From positions 248,001-312,000 of the forward strand of contig NZ_BCUT01000007.1 of the NCBI RefSeq assembly GCF_001591365.1: a DNA stretch of 64,000 bases, read 5' to 3'. How positions within the stretch are numbered: position 1 is the stretch's first letter; every line of letters begins with the position of its first letter. The notes beneath the pieces are model-generated. The model searched no databases. It saw only the letters and a list, made by a program, of their open reading frames with translations, and was not told the origin of the DNA. Position numbers and translations under genes: made by a program. Origin of the DNA: Variovorax paradoxus NBRC 15149. GTDB taxonomy: Bacteria > Pseudomonadota > Gammaproteobacteria > Burkholderiales > Burkholderiaceae_C. This document shows positions 42,692 to 53,135 of this stretch, in pieces.

Positions 42692-44086
42692 ATGAATGCG
42701 AGCGAAATCCTGAGCGGCATCTGGCAGCAGGCGGGCCTGCCGCCCGAGGCCCTGCAGCATGTGCGGCTCACGGGCGAAGACCCGGTGCTGCCCTCGTCCT
42801 TCGCGGTGGGCGCGGCTGCGCAGAGCACCATCGCGGCGGCGGCGCTCGCGGCCTGCGAGCTCGGGCATCTGCGCGGCGCCGCGCGCCAGCAAGTGGCCGT
42901 CGACATGCAACATGCGGCGCTCGACTGCACCGGCTGGTTCAGCCTCGACGGGCGCGTGCCCGATCCATGGGACAGCTTCTCCGGGCTGTACCGCTGCGCC
43001 GACGGCTGGGTGCGCATCCACGCGAACTTCGCGCATCACAGGGAGGGTGCGCTGCGGCTGATGAAGCTGGACCCGGCCGCCGCCACGCGTGCCGATGCGG
43101 AGGCGGTGATGGCCACCTGGCGCGCGCTCGATTTCGAAGACGCGGCCGCCGCGCAAGGCCTGGTGGCGACTGCACTGCGCCGCTTCGACGAATGGGATGC
43201 CATGCCGCAAGGCCAGGCGATCGCAGCGCAGCCGCTCTTCACCATCGAACGCATCGGCGACGCGCCGCCGCGCGCGCTGCCGCCGCTGCGTGAAGACCAG
43301 CGGCCGCTCACCGGCGTACGCGCGCTCGACCTGACGCGCATCCTCGCGGGCCCCGTGGGAGGCCGCGCGCTGGCGGCCTATGGCGCCGACGTGATGCTCG
43401 TCAATTCACCGCACCTGCCGAACATCGAATCCATCGCCGAAACCAGCCGCGGCAAGCTGTCGGCGCATGTGGACCTGCGCACCGAGGCGGGCCGCGCCAC
43501 GCTGCGGCAGCTCGGCGCCGAGGCCCATGTCTTCGTGCAGGGCTACCGCCCCGGCGGCATCGCGGCGCTGGGCTTCGGGCCGGCGGAACTCGCGCGGCTC
43601 GCGCCCGGCATCGTGTGCGTGTCGCTCACGGCCTATGGCACGCAGGGCCCGTGGGCGCAGCGCCGCGGATTCGATTCGCTGGTGCAGACCGCCATGGGCT
43701 TCAACCATGCCGAAGGCGAAGCAGCCGGCGACGGCAAGCCCAGGCCGCTGCCGATGCAGATCCTCGACGAGGCCACGGGCTACCTGATCGCCTTCGGCGC
43801 CGCCGCGGCGCTCTGGCGGCAGCAGCAGGAAGGCGGCAGCTGGCATGTGCAGGTGTCGCTGGCGCAGACCGGCCGATGGCTGCGCGGGCTCGGCCGCGTG
43901 CCCGGCGGGCTGTCGATCGCCAGGCCCGACCTGAAGCCCTATCTGGAGACCTCGGCCTCGGGCTTCGGCGAGCTGGCCGCGCTGCGCCACAGCGCGCAGC
44001 TGTCGCGCACGCCGGCCGCATGGCCGCGCCCGTCGATGCCGCCGGGCAGCCATGCGCCGGCCTGGCCCGGCGGCCCCGGGCAGTGA
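42692..44086 (+). CDS. CoA-transferase family III protein with rearranged halves
   Basis: 464 residues, ATG at 42692 after GGAGAG. Residues about 207-400 carry the usual CaiB N-terminal fold (LTGVRALDLTRILAGPVGGR, AAYGADVMLVNSP, YGTQGPWAQRRGFDSLVQTA). The first 200 residues instead resemble the C-terminal half (GHLRGAARQQVAVDMQHAAL with D71, then FSGLYRCADGWVRIHANF). The second half reaches the catalytic position as GGSWHVQVSL with Q387 where the catalytic Asp is expected, so D71 of the first part may supply it. Substrate unknown. It follows scoAB behind a terminator. Confidence 0.85.
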   Translation: MNASEILSGIWQQAGLPPEALQHVRLTGEDPVLPSSFAVGAAAQSTIAAAALAACELGHLRGAARQQVAVDMQHAALDCTGWFSLDGRVPDPWDSFSGLYRCADGWVRIHANFAHHREGALRLMKLDPAAATRADAEAVMATWRALDFEDAAAAQGLVATALRRFDEWDAMPQGQAIAAQPLFTIERIGDAPPRALPPLREDQRPLTGVRALDLTRILAGPVGGRALAAYGADVMLVNSPHLPNIESIAETSRGKLSAHVDLRTEAGRATLRQLGAEAHVFVQGYRPGGIAALGFGPAELARLAPGIVCVSLTAYGTQGPWAQRRGFDSLVQTAMGFNHAEGEAAGDGKPRPLPMQILDEATGYLIAFGAAAALWRQQQEGGSWHVQVSLAQTGRWLRGLGRVPGGLSIARPDLKPYLETSASGFGELAALRHSAQLSRTPAAWPRPSMPPGSHAPAWPGGPGQ

Positions 44087-44098
44087 GAAACTTGGCGC

Positions 44099-44431
44099 AT
44101 GCAGACGACGAACAGATACGAAGGAAGGCCGTTGCTGCGGCTGGTGGATTGCCTGGTGCTGGACGCCATCGACCAGCTCGACGACGCCAAGCGCGCCAAG
44201 CTCGAGGCGCTGGAGCCCACGCTCGCCCAGACCTTCAGTGCGAGCGGCACCTGGCAGGAAATGGTCGGCACCCAGATGGGCTTTGCCGACGACGTACAGG
44301 ACCAGATCCGGCAGTTCTGGCGCAGCTACCTCGACCGTGCAGAAGAGCAGCAGCTGCGCGCGGACCCGCAGGAGTTCGTGATCGAGTTCGTGGCGCTGAA
44401 CTTTCCGGACCTGGCTCCGCCGCGGCGCTGA
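44099..44431 (+). CDS. Conserved hypothetical protein, 110 residues
   Basis: Starts MQTTNRYEGRPLLRLVDCLV and contains LDAIDQLDDAKRAKLEALEP and IRQFWRSYLDRAEEQQLRAD. Mainly helical and acidic, with no signal peptide, membrane helix or metal motif that I can see. It lies 13 bases after the CoA-transferase gene and is convergent with the LysR gene at 44442. I do not recognise a characterised family. Confidence 0.75.
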   Translation: MQTTNRYEGRPLLRLVDCLVLDAIDQLDDAKRAKLEALEPTLAQTFSASGTWQEMVGTQMGFADDVQDQIRQFWRSYLDRAEEQQLRADPQEFVIEFVALNFPDLAPPRR

Positions 44432-44441
44432 GCCTTCGGCG

Positions 44442-45338
44442 TCATGCGGGCGCGGGCAGCAGCAGCTGCCGCTGTGCCTGCACCGTCTCGCGCAGGAACT
44501 CCCACACCGCCTGCATGCGCACCAGGTGCTTGGTTTCCGCGGGCATCGACATCCAGAACGTGCGCGTGAAATTCGCCTGCCCCGGCAGCACGGGCTTGAG
44601 CGCGCCGTCGTTCTCCGCGATGAAGGCCGGCAGCACCGCGATGCCCGCGCCCGCCGCCACCGCGCGGTGCTGCGCGAGCACGCTGGTGCTGCGCAGCGCA
44701 AAGGCATCGGGGCGGTGCAGCTCGTCCAGGTACTGCAGCTCCTTGCTGAAGAGCAGGTCGTCCACGTAGCTGATGAAGGTGTGGCCGCGCAGGTCTTCGC
44801 GCGCCTTGATGGGCTTGTGCGCGGCCAGGTACTTCTTCGATGCATAGAGCCTGAGCGTGTAGTCGGTGAGCTTGCTCACGACCACCGGCCCGCGCGCCGG
44901 GCGTTCGAGCGAGATCACGATGTCGGCCTCGCGCCGCGACAGGTGCACCAGCCGCGGCATCGCGAGCAGGTCGATGGTGAGCTTGGGATGCTGCTGCGCG
45001 AAAAGCGCCAACTGCGGCGCCAGCACGACGGTGCCGAAGCCCTCGGTGGCGCCGATGCGGATCAGCCCCGACAAGCCCTCCTGCGAGGCCGGCGCGGTGC
45101 TTTCCACCGCCTGGAACGCGCTTTCCATGGCCTCGACCTGCGGCTGCAGCTTGCGGCCCGCCTCGGTGAGCCGGTGGCCGCCCGACTCGCGCGAGAAAAG
45201 CGGCGCGCCCACTTCCTTTTCGAGCGCCTGGATGCGCCGCGCCACCGTGGTGTGGTCCACCTCGAGCCGGCGCGCGGCGCTCATCAGCGTGCCCGAGCGG
45301 GCCAGCTCCAGAAAGTAGCGAAGGTTGTCCCAGTCCAT
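44442..45338 (-). CDS. LysR-family regulator of the valine (mms) operon
   Basis: 298 residues from the ATG at 45338 (MDWDNLRYFLELARSGTLMS); the longer frame is not needed. HTH: SAARRLEVDHTTVARRIQAL, about residues 20-39. The substrate-binding domain includes RIGATEGFGTVVLAPQLALF and GHTFISYVDDLLFSKELQYL. Divergent from mmsA-lprI-acd-hibch-mmsB over 140 bases containing TGCAAAGC direct repeats 42 bases apart and a good promoter. By position it should control valine or 3-hydroxyisobutyrate degradation. Confidence 0.93.
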   Translation of the reverse strand: MDWDNLRYFLELARSGTLMSAARRLEVDHTTVARRIQALEKEVGAPLFSRESGGHRLTEAGRKLQPQVEAMESAFQAVESTAPASQEGLSGLIRIGATEGFGTVVLAPQLALFAQQHPKLTIDLLAMPRLVHLSRREADIVISLERPARGPVVVSKLTDYTLRLYASKKYLAAHKPIKAREDLRGHTFISYVDDLLFSKELQYLDELHRPDAFALRSTSVLAQHRAVAAGAGIAVLPAFIAENDGALKPVLPGQANFTRTFWMSMPAETKHLVRMQAVWEFLRETVQAQRQLLLPAPA

Positions 45339-45372
45339 GTGCTCGCGTTCCCTTGGGTTGGCTCTGCATTTT

Positions 45373-45428
45373 TGCAAAGCGATAGCGCATATTTGTCTAT
45401 TGTCATGGCAAATCTGCAAAGCTAGGAT
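45373..45428 (+). promoter_or_regulatory. Promoter and TGCAAAGC repeats of the mms operon
   Basis: TTGTCA (45400-45405), 17-base spacer, TAGGAT (45423-45428): a good sigma-70 promoter. TGCAAAGC occurs at 45373-45380 and 45415-45422, exactly 42 bases (four helical turns) apart, one copy upstream and one inside the spacer. These are candidate contacts for the divergent LysR protein. Confidence 0.75.
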
Positions 45429-45478
45429 GCGTGCTGAACCTGCCATGCAGGCCCCGTATTCACAGGAGACAAAACCCC

Positions 45479-46998
<1,520 letters not shown>

Positions 46999-47002
<4 letters not shown>

Positions 47003-47388
47003 GCCGCGCGTTCCGCGCTGTCGCGTCATCGGCCGTGCTGCTGCTCGCCGCCGGCGCGCATGCGGCCGATGATGCCAACCCGCTGGACTGCAGGCCCGAC
47101 GGCAACCAGCAGCAGATGACCGCCTGCGCGGTGCGCGACTTTCGCGCCGCCGACGCCGCGCTCAACATCCACTATGGCGAGGTGATGAAGACGCTCTCGC
47201 CGCAGATGCGCGTCGCGCTGCGCACCGAGCAGCGCACCTGGCTCAAGGGCCGCGACCCCTCTTGCAAGCGGGCCTCGAAAGCGAACGAAGGCGGCTCCAT
47301 CTGGCCGCTGGTGTTCAATTCATGTCTGGAGAAGTCGACCCGGCAACGGACTGCCGAACTGGATCGCTGGAAGGGGCGCGAACAATGA
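46999..47388 (+). CDS. Secreted LprI/DUF1311-family protein inside the valine operon
   Basis: 129 residues, GTG start overlapping the mmsA stop; its own stop overlaps the acyl-CoA dehydrogenase ATG. Signal peptide MSRAFRAVASSAVLLLAAGA then AHA-AD. The domain has the family pattern: LDCRPDGNQQQMTACAVRDF, ADAALNIHYGEV, QRTWLKGRDPSC. Lysozyme inhibitor LprI of Mycobacterium belongs to this family, but most members are uncharacterised. Its double 4-base overlap within a catabolic operon is surprising for an exported protein. An anti-lysozyme role is not shown. Confidence 0.88.
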
Positions 47389-48539
47389 ATTTCGAATTGT
47401 CCGAAGAGCAGAACGCCTTTGCGCAGACCGCGCGCGATTTTGCACAGGCCGAGTTCGCGCCGCATGCGGCACGGTGGGACGCGGAGGCCATCTTCCCGAA
47501 GGAGGCCATCGCCAAGGCCGGCGAGCTGGGCTTCTGCGGGCTCTATGCGCCCGAGCGGATCGGCGGCCTCGGCCTGCCGCGGCTCGACTCGGCGCTGGTG
47601 TTCGAGGAGATGGCGGCGGTCGACCCTTCGACCACGGCCTTCATCACGATCCACAACATGGCGACCTGGATGCTCGGCACCTGGGCGACCGACGCGGTGG
47701 CCGCGCAATGGGGCGAAGACCTCACGAGCGGGCGCAAGCTGGCTTCCTATTGCCTCACCGAGCCGGGCGCCGGGTCTGACGCGGGCTCGCTCAAGACGCG
47801 CGCCGAACTGCAGGGCGCCGAGTACGTCATCAATGGCGGCAAGGCCTTCATCTCGGGCGCCGGGTCGACCGACGTGCTGGTGCTCATGGCGCGCACGGGC
47901 GGCGGCGGCGCGGGCGGCATCTCTGCCTTCGCGGTGCCGGCCGATGCACCGGGCGTGAGCTATGGCAAGAAGGAGCACAAGATGGGCTGGAACAGCCAGC
48001 CCACGCGCACCATCAGCTTCGACAACGTGCGCGTGCCGGCCGAAAACCTGCTGGGCAAGGAAGGCGAGGGCTTTCGCATCGCGATGAAGGGGCTCGATGG
48101 CGGCCGCATCAACATCGCGACCTGCTCGGTGGGCGCGGCGCAGGGCGCGCTCGATGCGGCGCGCCGCTACCTGCATGAACGCCAGCAGTTCGGCAAGCCG
48201 ATAGCGAGCTTCCAGGCGCTGCAGTTCAAGCTGGCCGACATGGCGACGGAACTGGTTGCGGCGCGGCAGATGGTGCGGCTCGCGGCAAGCAAGCTCGATG
48301 CGGGCCATGCCGATGCCAGCACCTACTGCGCGATGGCCAAACGCTTCGCGACCGATGCGGGATTCAACGTCTGCAACGACGCGCTGCAATTGCACGGTGG
48401 CTATGGCTACCTGAGCGAATTCCCGCTCGAGCGGCTGGTGCGCGATACCCGCGTTCACCAGATCCTCGAAGGCACCAACGAGATCATGCGCGTGATCGTT
48501 GCGCGAAAATTGCTGGAAGGGGACAGCGATATCCGCTGA
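47385..48539 (+). CDS. Acyl-CoA dehydrogenase, probably isobutyryl-CoA dehydrogenase
   Basis: 384 residues; ATG at 47385 overlaps the LprI-like stop. MNFELSEEQNAFAQTARDFA is a normal start. FAD/substrate motifs: YCLTEPGAGSDAGSLKTRAE, GKAFISGAGSTDVLVLMART, LQLHGGYGYLSEFPLERLVR and the catalytic glutamate in QILEGTNEIMR. In this operon it should oxidise isobutyryl-CoA to methacrylyl-CoA and give electrons to ETF and then ETF-QO (13934). Substrate is inferred from neighbours. Confidence 0.92.
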   Translation: MNFELSEEQNAFAQTARDFAQAEFAPHAARWDAEAIFPKEAIAKAGELGFCGLYAPERIGGLGLPRLDSALVFEEMAAVDPSTTAFITIHNMATWMLGTWATDAVAAQWGEDLTSGRKLASYCLTEPGAGSDAGSLKTRAELQGAEYVINGGKAFISGAGSTDVLVLMARTGGGGAGGISAFAVPADAPGVSYGKKEHKMGWNSQPTRTISFDNVRVPAENLLGKEGEGFRIAMKGLDGGRINIATCSVGAAQGALDAARRYLHERQQFGKPIASFQALQFKLADMATELVAARQMVRLAASKLDAGHADASTYCAMAKRFATDAGFNVCNDALQLHGGYGYLSEFPLERLVRDTRVHQILEGTNEIMRVIVARKLLEGDSDIR

Positions 48540-48567
48540 GGCCCCGCACCCAGAACCTCTCAAGACA

Positions 48568-49683
48568 ATGACCGACTCCGTAGTTCTCTTCGACGAAATC
48601 AAGACCGCCGGCGGCAAGCGCTTTGCCACCGCCACGCTCAACGCACCCGCCTCGCTCAACGCGCTGTCGGTGGACATGGTGCGCCTGCTCACGCCCAAGC
48701 TGCGCGAATGGGCGAAGGACGACGGCATCGTCGGCGTGCTGCTGCAGGCGGCCGGCGAAAAGGCCTTCTGCGCCGGCGGCGACCTGCGCCAGCTGTACCA
48801 GACGCTGCTCGAATGCGGCCCCGCGCGCAACACCTACGCCGAAGACTTCTTCCGCGAGGAGTACGAGCTCGACTACCTGATCCACACCTTTCCCAAGCCC
48901 TTTCTCTGCTGGGGCCACGGCATCGTGATGGGCGGCGGCGTGGGGCTCATGTCGGGCTGTTCGCACCGCGTGGTCACGGCGCAGAGCCGCATTGCCATGC
49001 CCGAGATCAGCATCGGCCTGTACCCCGACGTGGGCGGCAGTTGGTTCCTGCGCCGCACGCCAGGCCGCACGGGCCTGTTCCTGGCGCTTACGGCCGCCAA
49101 CCTCAATGCGGCCGACGCCATCTTCTGCGGCCTGGCCGACGTGCTGGTGCCGCACGAACGCAAGGGCCAGGTGCTCGAAGCGATTGCCGCCGCGCCATGG
49201 CGCGGCGAGCAAAAGGCCGACCGCGCCGAGCTCTCGCGCATCCTCGCGCGCGCGGGCGAGGGCGCCGAGATGCCGCCCTCGAAGGTGCGCGAACACTACG
49301 ACACCATCAACGCGCTGATGGCCGGCGACGATCTGCTCGACATCGCCAAGCGCCTGCGCAGCCTGCAGAGCGACGATGCCTGGCTGCAGTCCGCCGCCAA
49401 GACCTTCGCCAAGGGCGCACCCAGCTCGGCCGCGCTGAGCTTCGAGCTCTGGCAGCGCGTGCACCGCATGTCGCTGGCCGAGGTGTTCCGGCTCGAATAC
49501 TGGGCCTCGCTCGGCTTCTGCGCGCACAAGGACTTTGCCGAGGGCATCCGCGCGGTACTGATCGACAAGGACCGCAATCCGCGCTGGAACCCCGCCACCA
49601 TCGAAGAGATCACGCCCGCCTTCATCGAGGACCACCTGCGCCCGCGCGGCCAGATGCCCGCGGAGCTGGCTGCGCTGGCCTGA
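48568..49683 (+). CDS. 3-hydroxyisobutyryl-CoA hydrolase, enoyl-CoA hydratase superfamily
   Basis: 371 residues from the ATG at 48568 (MTDSVVLFDEIKTAGGKRFA). Crotonase-fold stretches: LNAPASLNALSVDMVRLL, AGEKAFCAGGDLRQLYQTLL, CWGHGIVMGGGVGLMSGCSH and IAMPEISIGLYPDVGGSWFL, the last typical of 3-hydroxyisobutyryl-CoA hydrolases. The extra C-terminal part (SFELWQRVHRMSLAEVFRLE) matches that subfamily. It frees 3-hydroxyisobutyrate from CoA for MmsB. A separate methacrylyl-CoA hydratase gene is absent from the operon. Confidence 0.93.
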   Translation: MTDSVVLFDEIKTAGGKRFATATLNAPASLNALSVDMVRLLTPKLREWAKDDGIVGVLLQAAGEKAFCAGGDLRQLYQTLLECGPARNTYAEDFFREEYELDYLIHTFPKPFLCWGHGIVMGGGVGLMSGCSHRVVTAQSRIAMPEISIGLYPDVGGSWFLRRTPGRTGLFLALTAANLNAADAIFCGLADVLVPHERKGQVLEAIAAAPWRGEQKADRAELSRILARAGEGAEMPPSKVREHYDTINALMAGDDLLDIAKRLRSLQSDDAWLQSAAKTFAKGAPSSAALSFELWQRVHRMSLAEVFRLEYWASLGFCAHKDFAEGIRAVLIDKDRNPRWNPATIEEITPAFIEDHLRPRGQMPAELAALA

Positions 49684-49717
49684 GCCTCTTTCACGAATAC
49701 AACGGAGACAACATCAA

Positions 49718-50620
49718 ATGAAAATCGCATTCATCGGCCTCGGCCACATGGGCGGACCCATGGCCCTGAACCTGCGCAAGGCGGGCTTTGCGGTCAAGGC
49801 CTTCGACCTGTCGGACGAGGCCTGCAAGAAATACGCGGCCGAAGGCCTGGCCATTGCCGCATCGGCCGCTGAATCGGTGACCGATGCCGACGTGGTCATC
49901 AGCATGCTGCCGGCCAGTGCGCACGTGGAAGGCCTGTTCCTCGGCAGCGGCGGCAGCAAGCCCGGCCTGCTCGACAGCATCCGTGCCGGCACGCTCGTGA
50001 TCGACAGCAGCACCATCGCCGCCGCCACCTCGCGCAAGGTGGCCGATGCGGCCGCCGCCAAGGGCATCGCGATGATTGATGCGCCGGTTTCCGGCGGCAC
50101 GGGCGGCGCGATTGCGGGCACGCTGACCTTCATGGTCGGCGGCGAGGCCGACGACCTCGAACGCGCGCGCCCCGTGCTCGAGAAGATGGGCGCCAACATC
50201 TTCCACGCGGGCGGCGTGGGCGCGGGCCAGACCGCCAAGATCTGCAACAACATGCTGCTCGGCATCCTGATGATCGGCACCTCGGAGGCGCTGGCGCTGG
50301 GCGTGGCCAACGGGCTCGATCCCAAGGTGCTGTCCGAGATCATGCGGCGCAGCTCGGGCGGCAACTGGGCGCTCGAAAAGTACAACCCGATGCCCGGCGT
50401 GATGGAAACCGCGCCCGCATCGAAGAACTACGCAGGCGGCTTCGGCACCGACCTGATGCTCAAGGACCTGGGCCTGGCGCAGGAAAACGCCACCGCCGTG
50501 CGCGCCGCCACGCCGCTGGGCGGGCTGGCGCGCAGCCTCTATGCCGCGCACAGCCTGGCGGGCCATGGCGCGCTCGATTTCTCGAGCGTGCTGAAGCTGC
50601 TGCAGAAGGCTTCGACCTAG
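49718..50620 (+). CDS. mmsB: 3-hydroxyisobutyrate dehydrogenase
   Basis: 300 residues. Rossmann start IAFIGLGHMGGPMALNLRKA, substrate-binding DAPVSGGTGGAIAGTLTFMV and the catalytic lysine in GQTAKICNNMLLG; the last domain has SGGNWALEKYNPMPGVME. It oxidises 3-hydroxyisobutyrate to methylmalonate semialdehyde for MmsA. It is the last gene of the valine operon; GGAGACAAC precedes the ATG. Convergent with a small membrane protein gene 11 bases on, with no clear terminator between them. Confidence 0.96.
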   Translation: MKIAFIGLGHMGGPMALNLRKAGFAVKAFDLSDEACKKYAAEGLAIAASAAESVTDADVVISMLPASAHVEGLFLGSGGSKPGLLDSIRAGTLVIDSSTIAAATSRKVADAAAAKGIAMIDAPVSGGTGGAIAGTLTFMVGGEADDLERARPVLEKMGANIFHAGGVGAGQTAKICNNMLLGILMIGTSEALALGVANGLDPKVLSEIMRRSSGGNWALEKYNPMPGVMETAPASKNYAGGFGTDLMLKDLGLAQENATAVRAATPLGGLARSLYAAHSLAGHGALDFSSVLKLLQKAST

Positions 50621-50631
50621 CTTTCGGGCTT

Positions 50632-50787
50632 CTAGCCGAACAGGGCGTCGCTGGCCCACAGAAGGCCCAGCACGCCCACGAACAGCAACAGGAACACGGC
50701 CCATGCGCGCGTGAACGCCTGCGTCTCCGTGACTTCGGCGGGAGCCGTTTCGGGCGGCTTAGGAGCGCTGGGCGTGTGTGGGTTCAT
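50632..50787 (-). CDS. Small single-span membrane protein, 51 residues
   Basis: ATG at 50787. The first half is Pro/Thr/Glu-rich (MNPHTPSAPKPPETAPAEVT), then one clear membrane helix (WAVFLLLFVGVLGLLWASDA, about residues 29-48). Its start lies inside the last codons of the MFS gene (29-base overlap, other frame), so it is probably translated from the same mRNA. It could be a small partner of that transporter; no family is recognised. Confidence 0.65.
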   Translation of the reverse strand: MNPHTPSAPKPPETAPAEVTETQAFTRAWAVFLLLFVGVLGLLWASDALFG

Positions 50788-52054
50788 TCCCGACTGTACC
50801 CCGCGCGCCCGGTTTTGACGCCGCACGCGTCCTCGACATGGCCAGCAGCACGCCGGCCGCGAGCAGATTGGCGCCGATGCCGGCGAGGATCGGCAGCAGG
50901 TAGCTGCGGCTGAGGTCGAACGCAAAGCCCGCCGCGCTCGGCCCGACCAGGGTGCCGAAGGCCACGCTGGTGTACAGCACGCCCAGGATCGCGCCGATGC
51001 TGCGGCCGCCGAAGTAGTCCATGACCAGCGCGGGCAGCAGCGCGACGAAGCCGCCGTAGAACACGCCGTAGGCAAACGCGAATGCGGCCAGCCCCCAGAA
51101 CCCGCTGGACACCGCCCACACCACCAGCGAAAGCGCCATGCCGGCCGACATCAGCGGCAGAGCCAACTGCCGCCCGAGCCGGTCGGCCAGTCCGCCAAGG
51201 AAAAATCGCCCCGCGGTGCTGCCGATGCCGATGGCGCCGAGCAGCAGCACGGCCGAGCCGGCCGGCAGGCCGTGGTCGAGCGCGTAGGGCACCAGGTGGA
51301 CGAAGGGAACGAACAGCCCGAACGAGCTGATCAGGCAGGCCGCATAAAGGCCGGCGAAGCGGCGCGAGCTGATCGCGTCCCGCACCGTGGAGCCTGCGGG
51401 CACGGCCGACGACGCCTGCGGCTGCAGTGGATCGCCGTCGGGCGCGAGCCCGCGATGGCGCGGATCGTCCTCGATCAGCAGCGCCATGCCGGCGCCCACC
51501 ACCACGGCCAGAACGCCCAGCGCCAGGTAGGCGTGGCGCCATCCCAGCGCCTCGATGAGGAGCGACGCCAGCGGCGGCATCGCCAGCGTGCCCACGCCGA
51601 TGCCGCTCACCGCCAGCCCCGAGGCGAATCCGCGCCGCCTGACGAACCAGCGCTGCACTGCGCCCAGCACCGGCACATAGGAGGCGCCGACGCCGAGCCC
51701 GACGCCCAGGCCGTAGGCCAGGCAGGCCTCGGCCAGGCTGCGCGCCTGTCCCGCGGCCGCCAGGCCCAGGCCCACCAGCACCATGCCCGCGACCGCCAGC
51801 CGCCGCGCACCCCACCGGTCCGCGAGCGGGCCGCTGACCACGCCGAGCCCGAAGTAGAGAAAGCCCGCGAGCGAGAACACCAGCGACGCCGAGCCGCGCG
51901 AGGCACCGAAGTCGCGCTGCAGCGATTCGAGGAAGGCGCTGAAGGTGTAGGCACTGCCAAAGCCCACGAGCGTGACGGCGAAGGCACCGGCCACCACGAA
52001 CCAGCCGCGGAAGAGGCGTGTGCGGGGCGGCGGATGGGAGGAGAAGGAGGTCAA
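50759..52054 (-). CDS. MFS transporter, OFA/monocarboxylate-like
   Basis: About 431 residues if started at the TTG at 52054 (LTSFSSHPPPRTRLFRGWFV), 8 bases after GGAG; an ATG at 52150 exists but its reading lacks support. Twelve helices. Marks: RGWFVVAGAFAVTLVGFGSA, PLADRWGARRLAVAGMVLVG, GLAVSGIGVGTLAMPPLASL and GLADRLGRQLALPL. This pattern is usual in oxalate/formate antiporter-like and monocarboxylate transporters. Substrate unknown. Divergent from a GcvA-like LysR gene (136 bases), which may regulate it. Confidence 0.88.
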   Translation of the reverse strand: MTSFSSHPPPRTRLFRGWFVVAGAFAVTLVGFGSAYTFSAFLESLQRDFGASRGSASLVFSLAGFLYFGLGVVSGPLADRWGARRLAVAGMVLVGLGLAAAGQARSLAEACLAYGLGVGLGVGASYVPVLGAVQRWFVRRRGFASGLAVSGIGVGTLAMPPLASLLIEALGWRHAYLALGVLAVVVGAGMALLIEDDPRHRGLAPDGDPLQPQASSAVPAGSTVRDAISSRRFAGLYAACLISSFGLFVPFVHLVPYALDHGLPAGSAVLLLGAIGIGSTAGRFFLGGLADRLGRQLALPLMSAGMALSLVVWAVSSGFWGLAAFAFAYGVFYGGFVALLPALVMDYFGGRSIGAILGVLYTSVAFGTLVGPSAAGFAFDLSRSYLLPILAGIGANLLAAGVLLAMSRTRAASKPGARGTVGNEPTHAQRS

Positions 52055-52190
52055 GGGCGGGTCTCCGGGTTTGCTCAGAATATCTAATGGCTGGAGAATG
52101 GTCTCCGGCGCGGGAGAGTGAATGCTCCTCCTTCCCGGACAGCCTCGCAAACCAGATTTTCTGAAGCGATCGGATCAGATCAGCTAAACC

Positions 52191-53135
52191 ATGGACCACC
52201 GGCTCCCGCCGCTCAACGCGCTGCGCGCCTTCGAGGCGACAGCCCGCCATCTCTCGGTGAAGAACGCGGCCGACGAGCTGTGCGTGACCGCCGGCGCCGT
52301 GAGCCAGCTGATCAAGTCGCTGGAGTTGCACCTGGGCATTGCGCTCTTTCGCCGCGCGAACCGCGGCATCTTCCTGACCGATGCGGGCCAGGCCTACCTG
52401 CCGCCGGTGCGCCATGCCTTCCGGCAGATCAGCGATGCCACGCGCCGCATCGCCGCGCCCGCGGAAACCGGCATCCTCACGGTGAGCACCACGCCGTTCT
52501 TCGCGTCGGCCTGGCTGGTGCCACGGCTGAAGAGCTTTCACGATGCGCATCCGGACATCGACCTGCAGGTGGTGAGCAGCACCGCGCTCGCCGATTTTTC
52601 GCGCGACGGCGTGGACGTGGCGATCCGCCATGGGCTCGGCCGCTATCCCGGCTTGATCAGCCAGCGCGTGCTCACGGTGGAGATCGTTCCGGTTGCAACG
52701 CCGGCCCTGGTCAGGCAGCTCGGCATGCCTGCATCGCCGGCCGATCTCACGCGCTGGCCGCGCGTGAACGATGCCGAGCGCAAGGCGTGGCGGCTGTGGT
52801 TCGAGGCGCAGGGCCTCGACGATGCAAAGCCGGCACGCGGCCCGTCCTTCGATGATTCGGGCCTGCTGCTGAAGGCGGTGCTTGCGGGGCAGGGCGCGGG
52901 CTTGCTGCCGGCGGCGCTGGTGGCGGACGAGGTGGCCGAAGGCCGGCTGGTCCAGCTGTCGGAAGCCGCGTGGCTCGAAGACTTTGCCTACTACCTCGTG
53001 CACCCCGAAGACAGCCGCCACAGGCCGAAGGTCGCGGCCTTCCGCGAATGGATCGCTGCCGAGTCCAGCAGAAAAGCTGCCAGGCCGCCCAGGAAGACGC
53101 CTGTCAAAGCAGCTCGATCCCGGGCAGGCTCTTGA
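52191..53135 (+). CDS. LysR-family regulator, GcvA-like
   Basis: 314 residues. MDHRLPPLNALRAFEATARH is the typical GcvA/AmpR-type opening; HTH at SVKNAADELCVTAGAVSQLI (about 22-41), followed by FRRANRGIFLTDAGQAYLP. The C-terminal tail is basic (ESSRKAARPPRKTPVKAARS) and longer than usual. It lies next to an MFS gene rather than the gcv operon, so the family name does not imply glycine control. Its last 32 bases overlap the end of metR in opposite orientation. Confidence 0.92.
   Translation: MDHRLPPLNALRAFEATARHLSVKNAADELCVTAGAVSQLIKSLELHLGIALFRRANRGIFLTDAGQAYLPPVRHAFRQISDATRRIAAPAETGILTVSTTPFFASAWLVPRLKSFHDAHPDIDLQVVSSTALADFSRDGVDVAIRHGLGRYPGLISQRVLTVEIVPVATPALVRQLGMPASPADLTRWPRVNDAERKAWRLWFEAQGLDDAKPARGPSFDDSGLLLKAVLAGQGAGLLPAALVADEVAEGRLVQLSEAAWLEDFAYYLVHPEDSRHRPKVAAFREWIAAESSRKAARPPRKTPVKAARSRAGS

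Noticed and set aside
52191..53135. True GcvA regulator of the glycine cleavage operon
   Set aside because: The family resemblance is general and the gene lies 50 kb away beside an MFS transporter; gcvTHP here has its own riboswitch.
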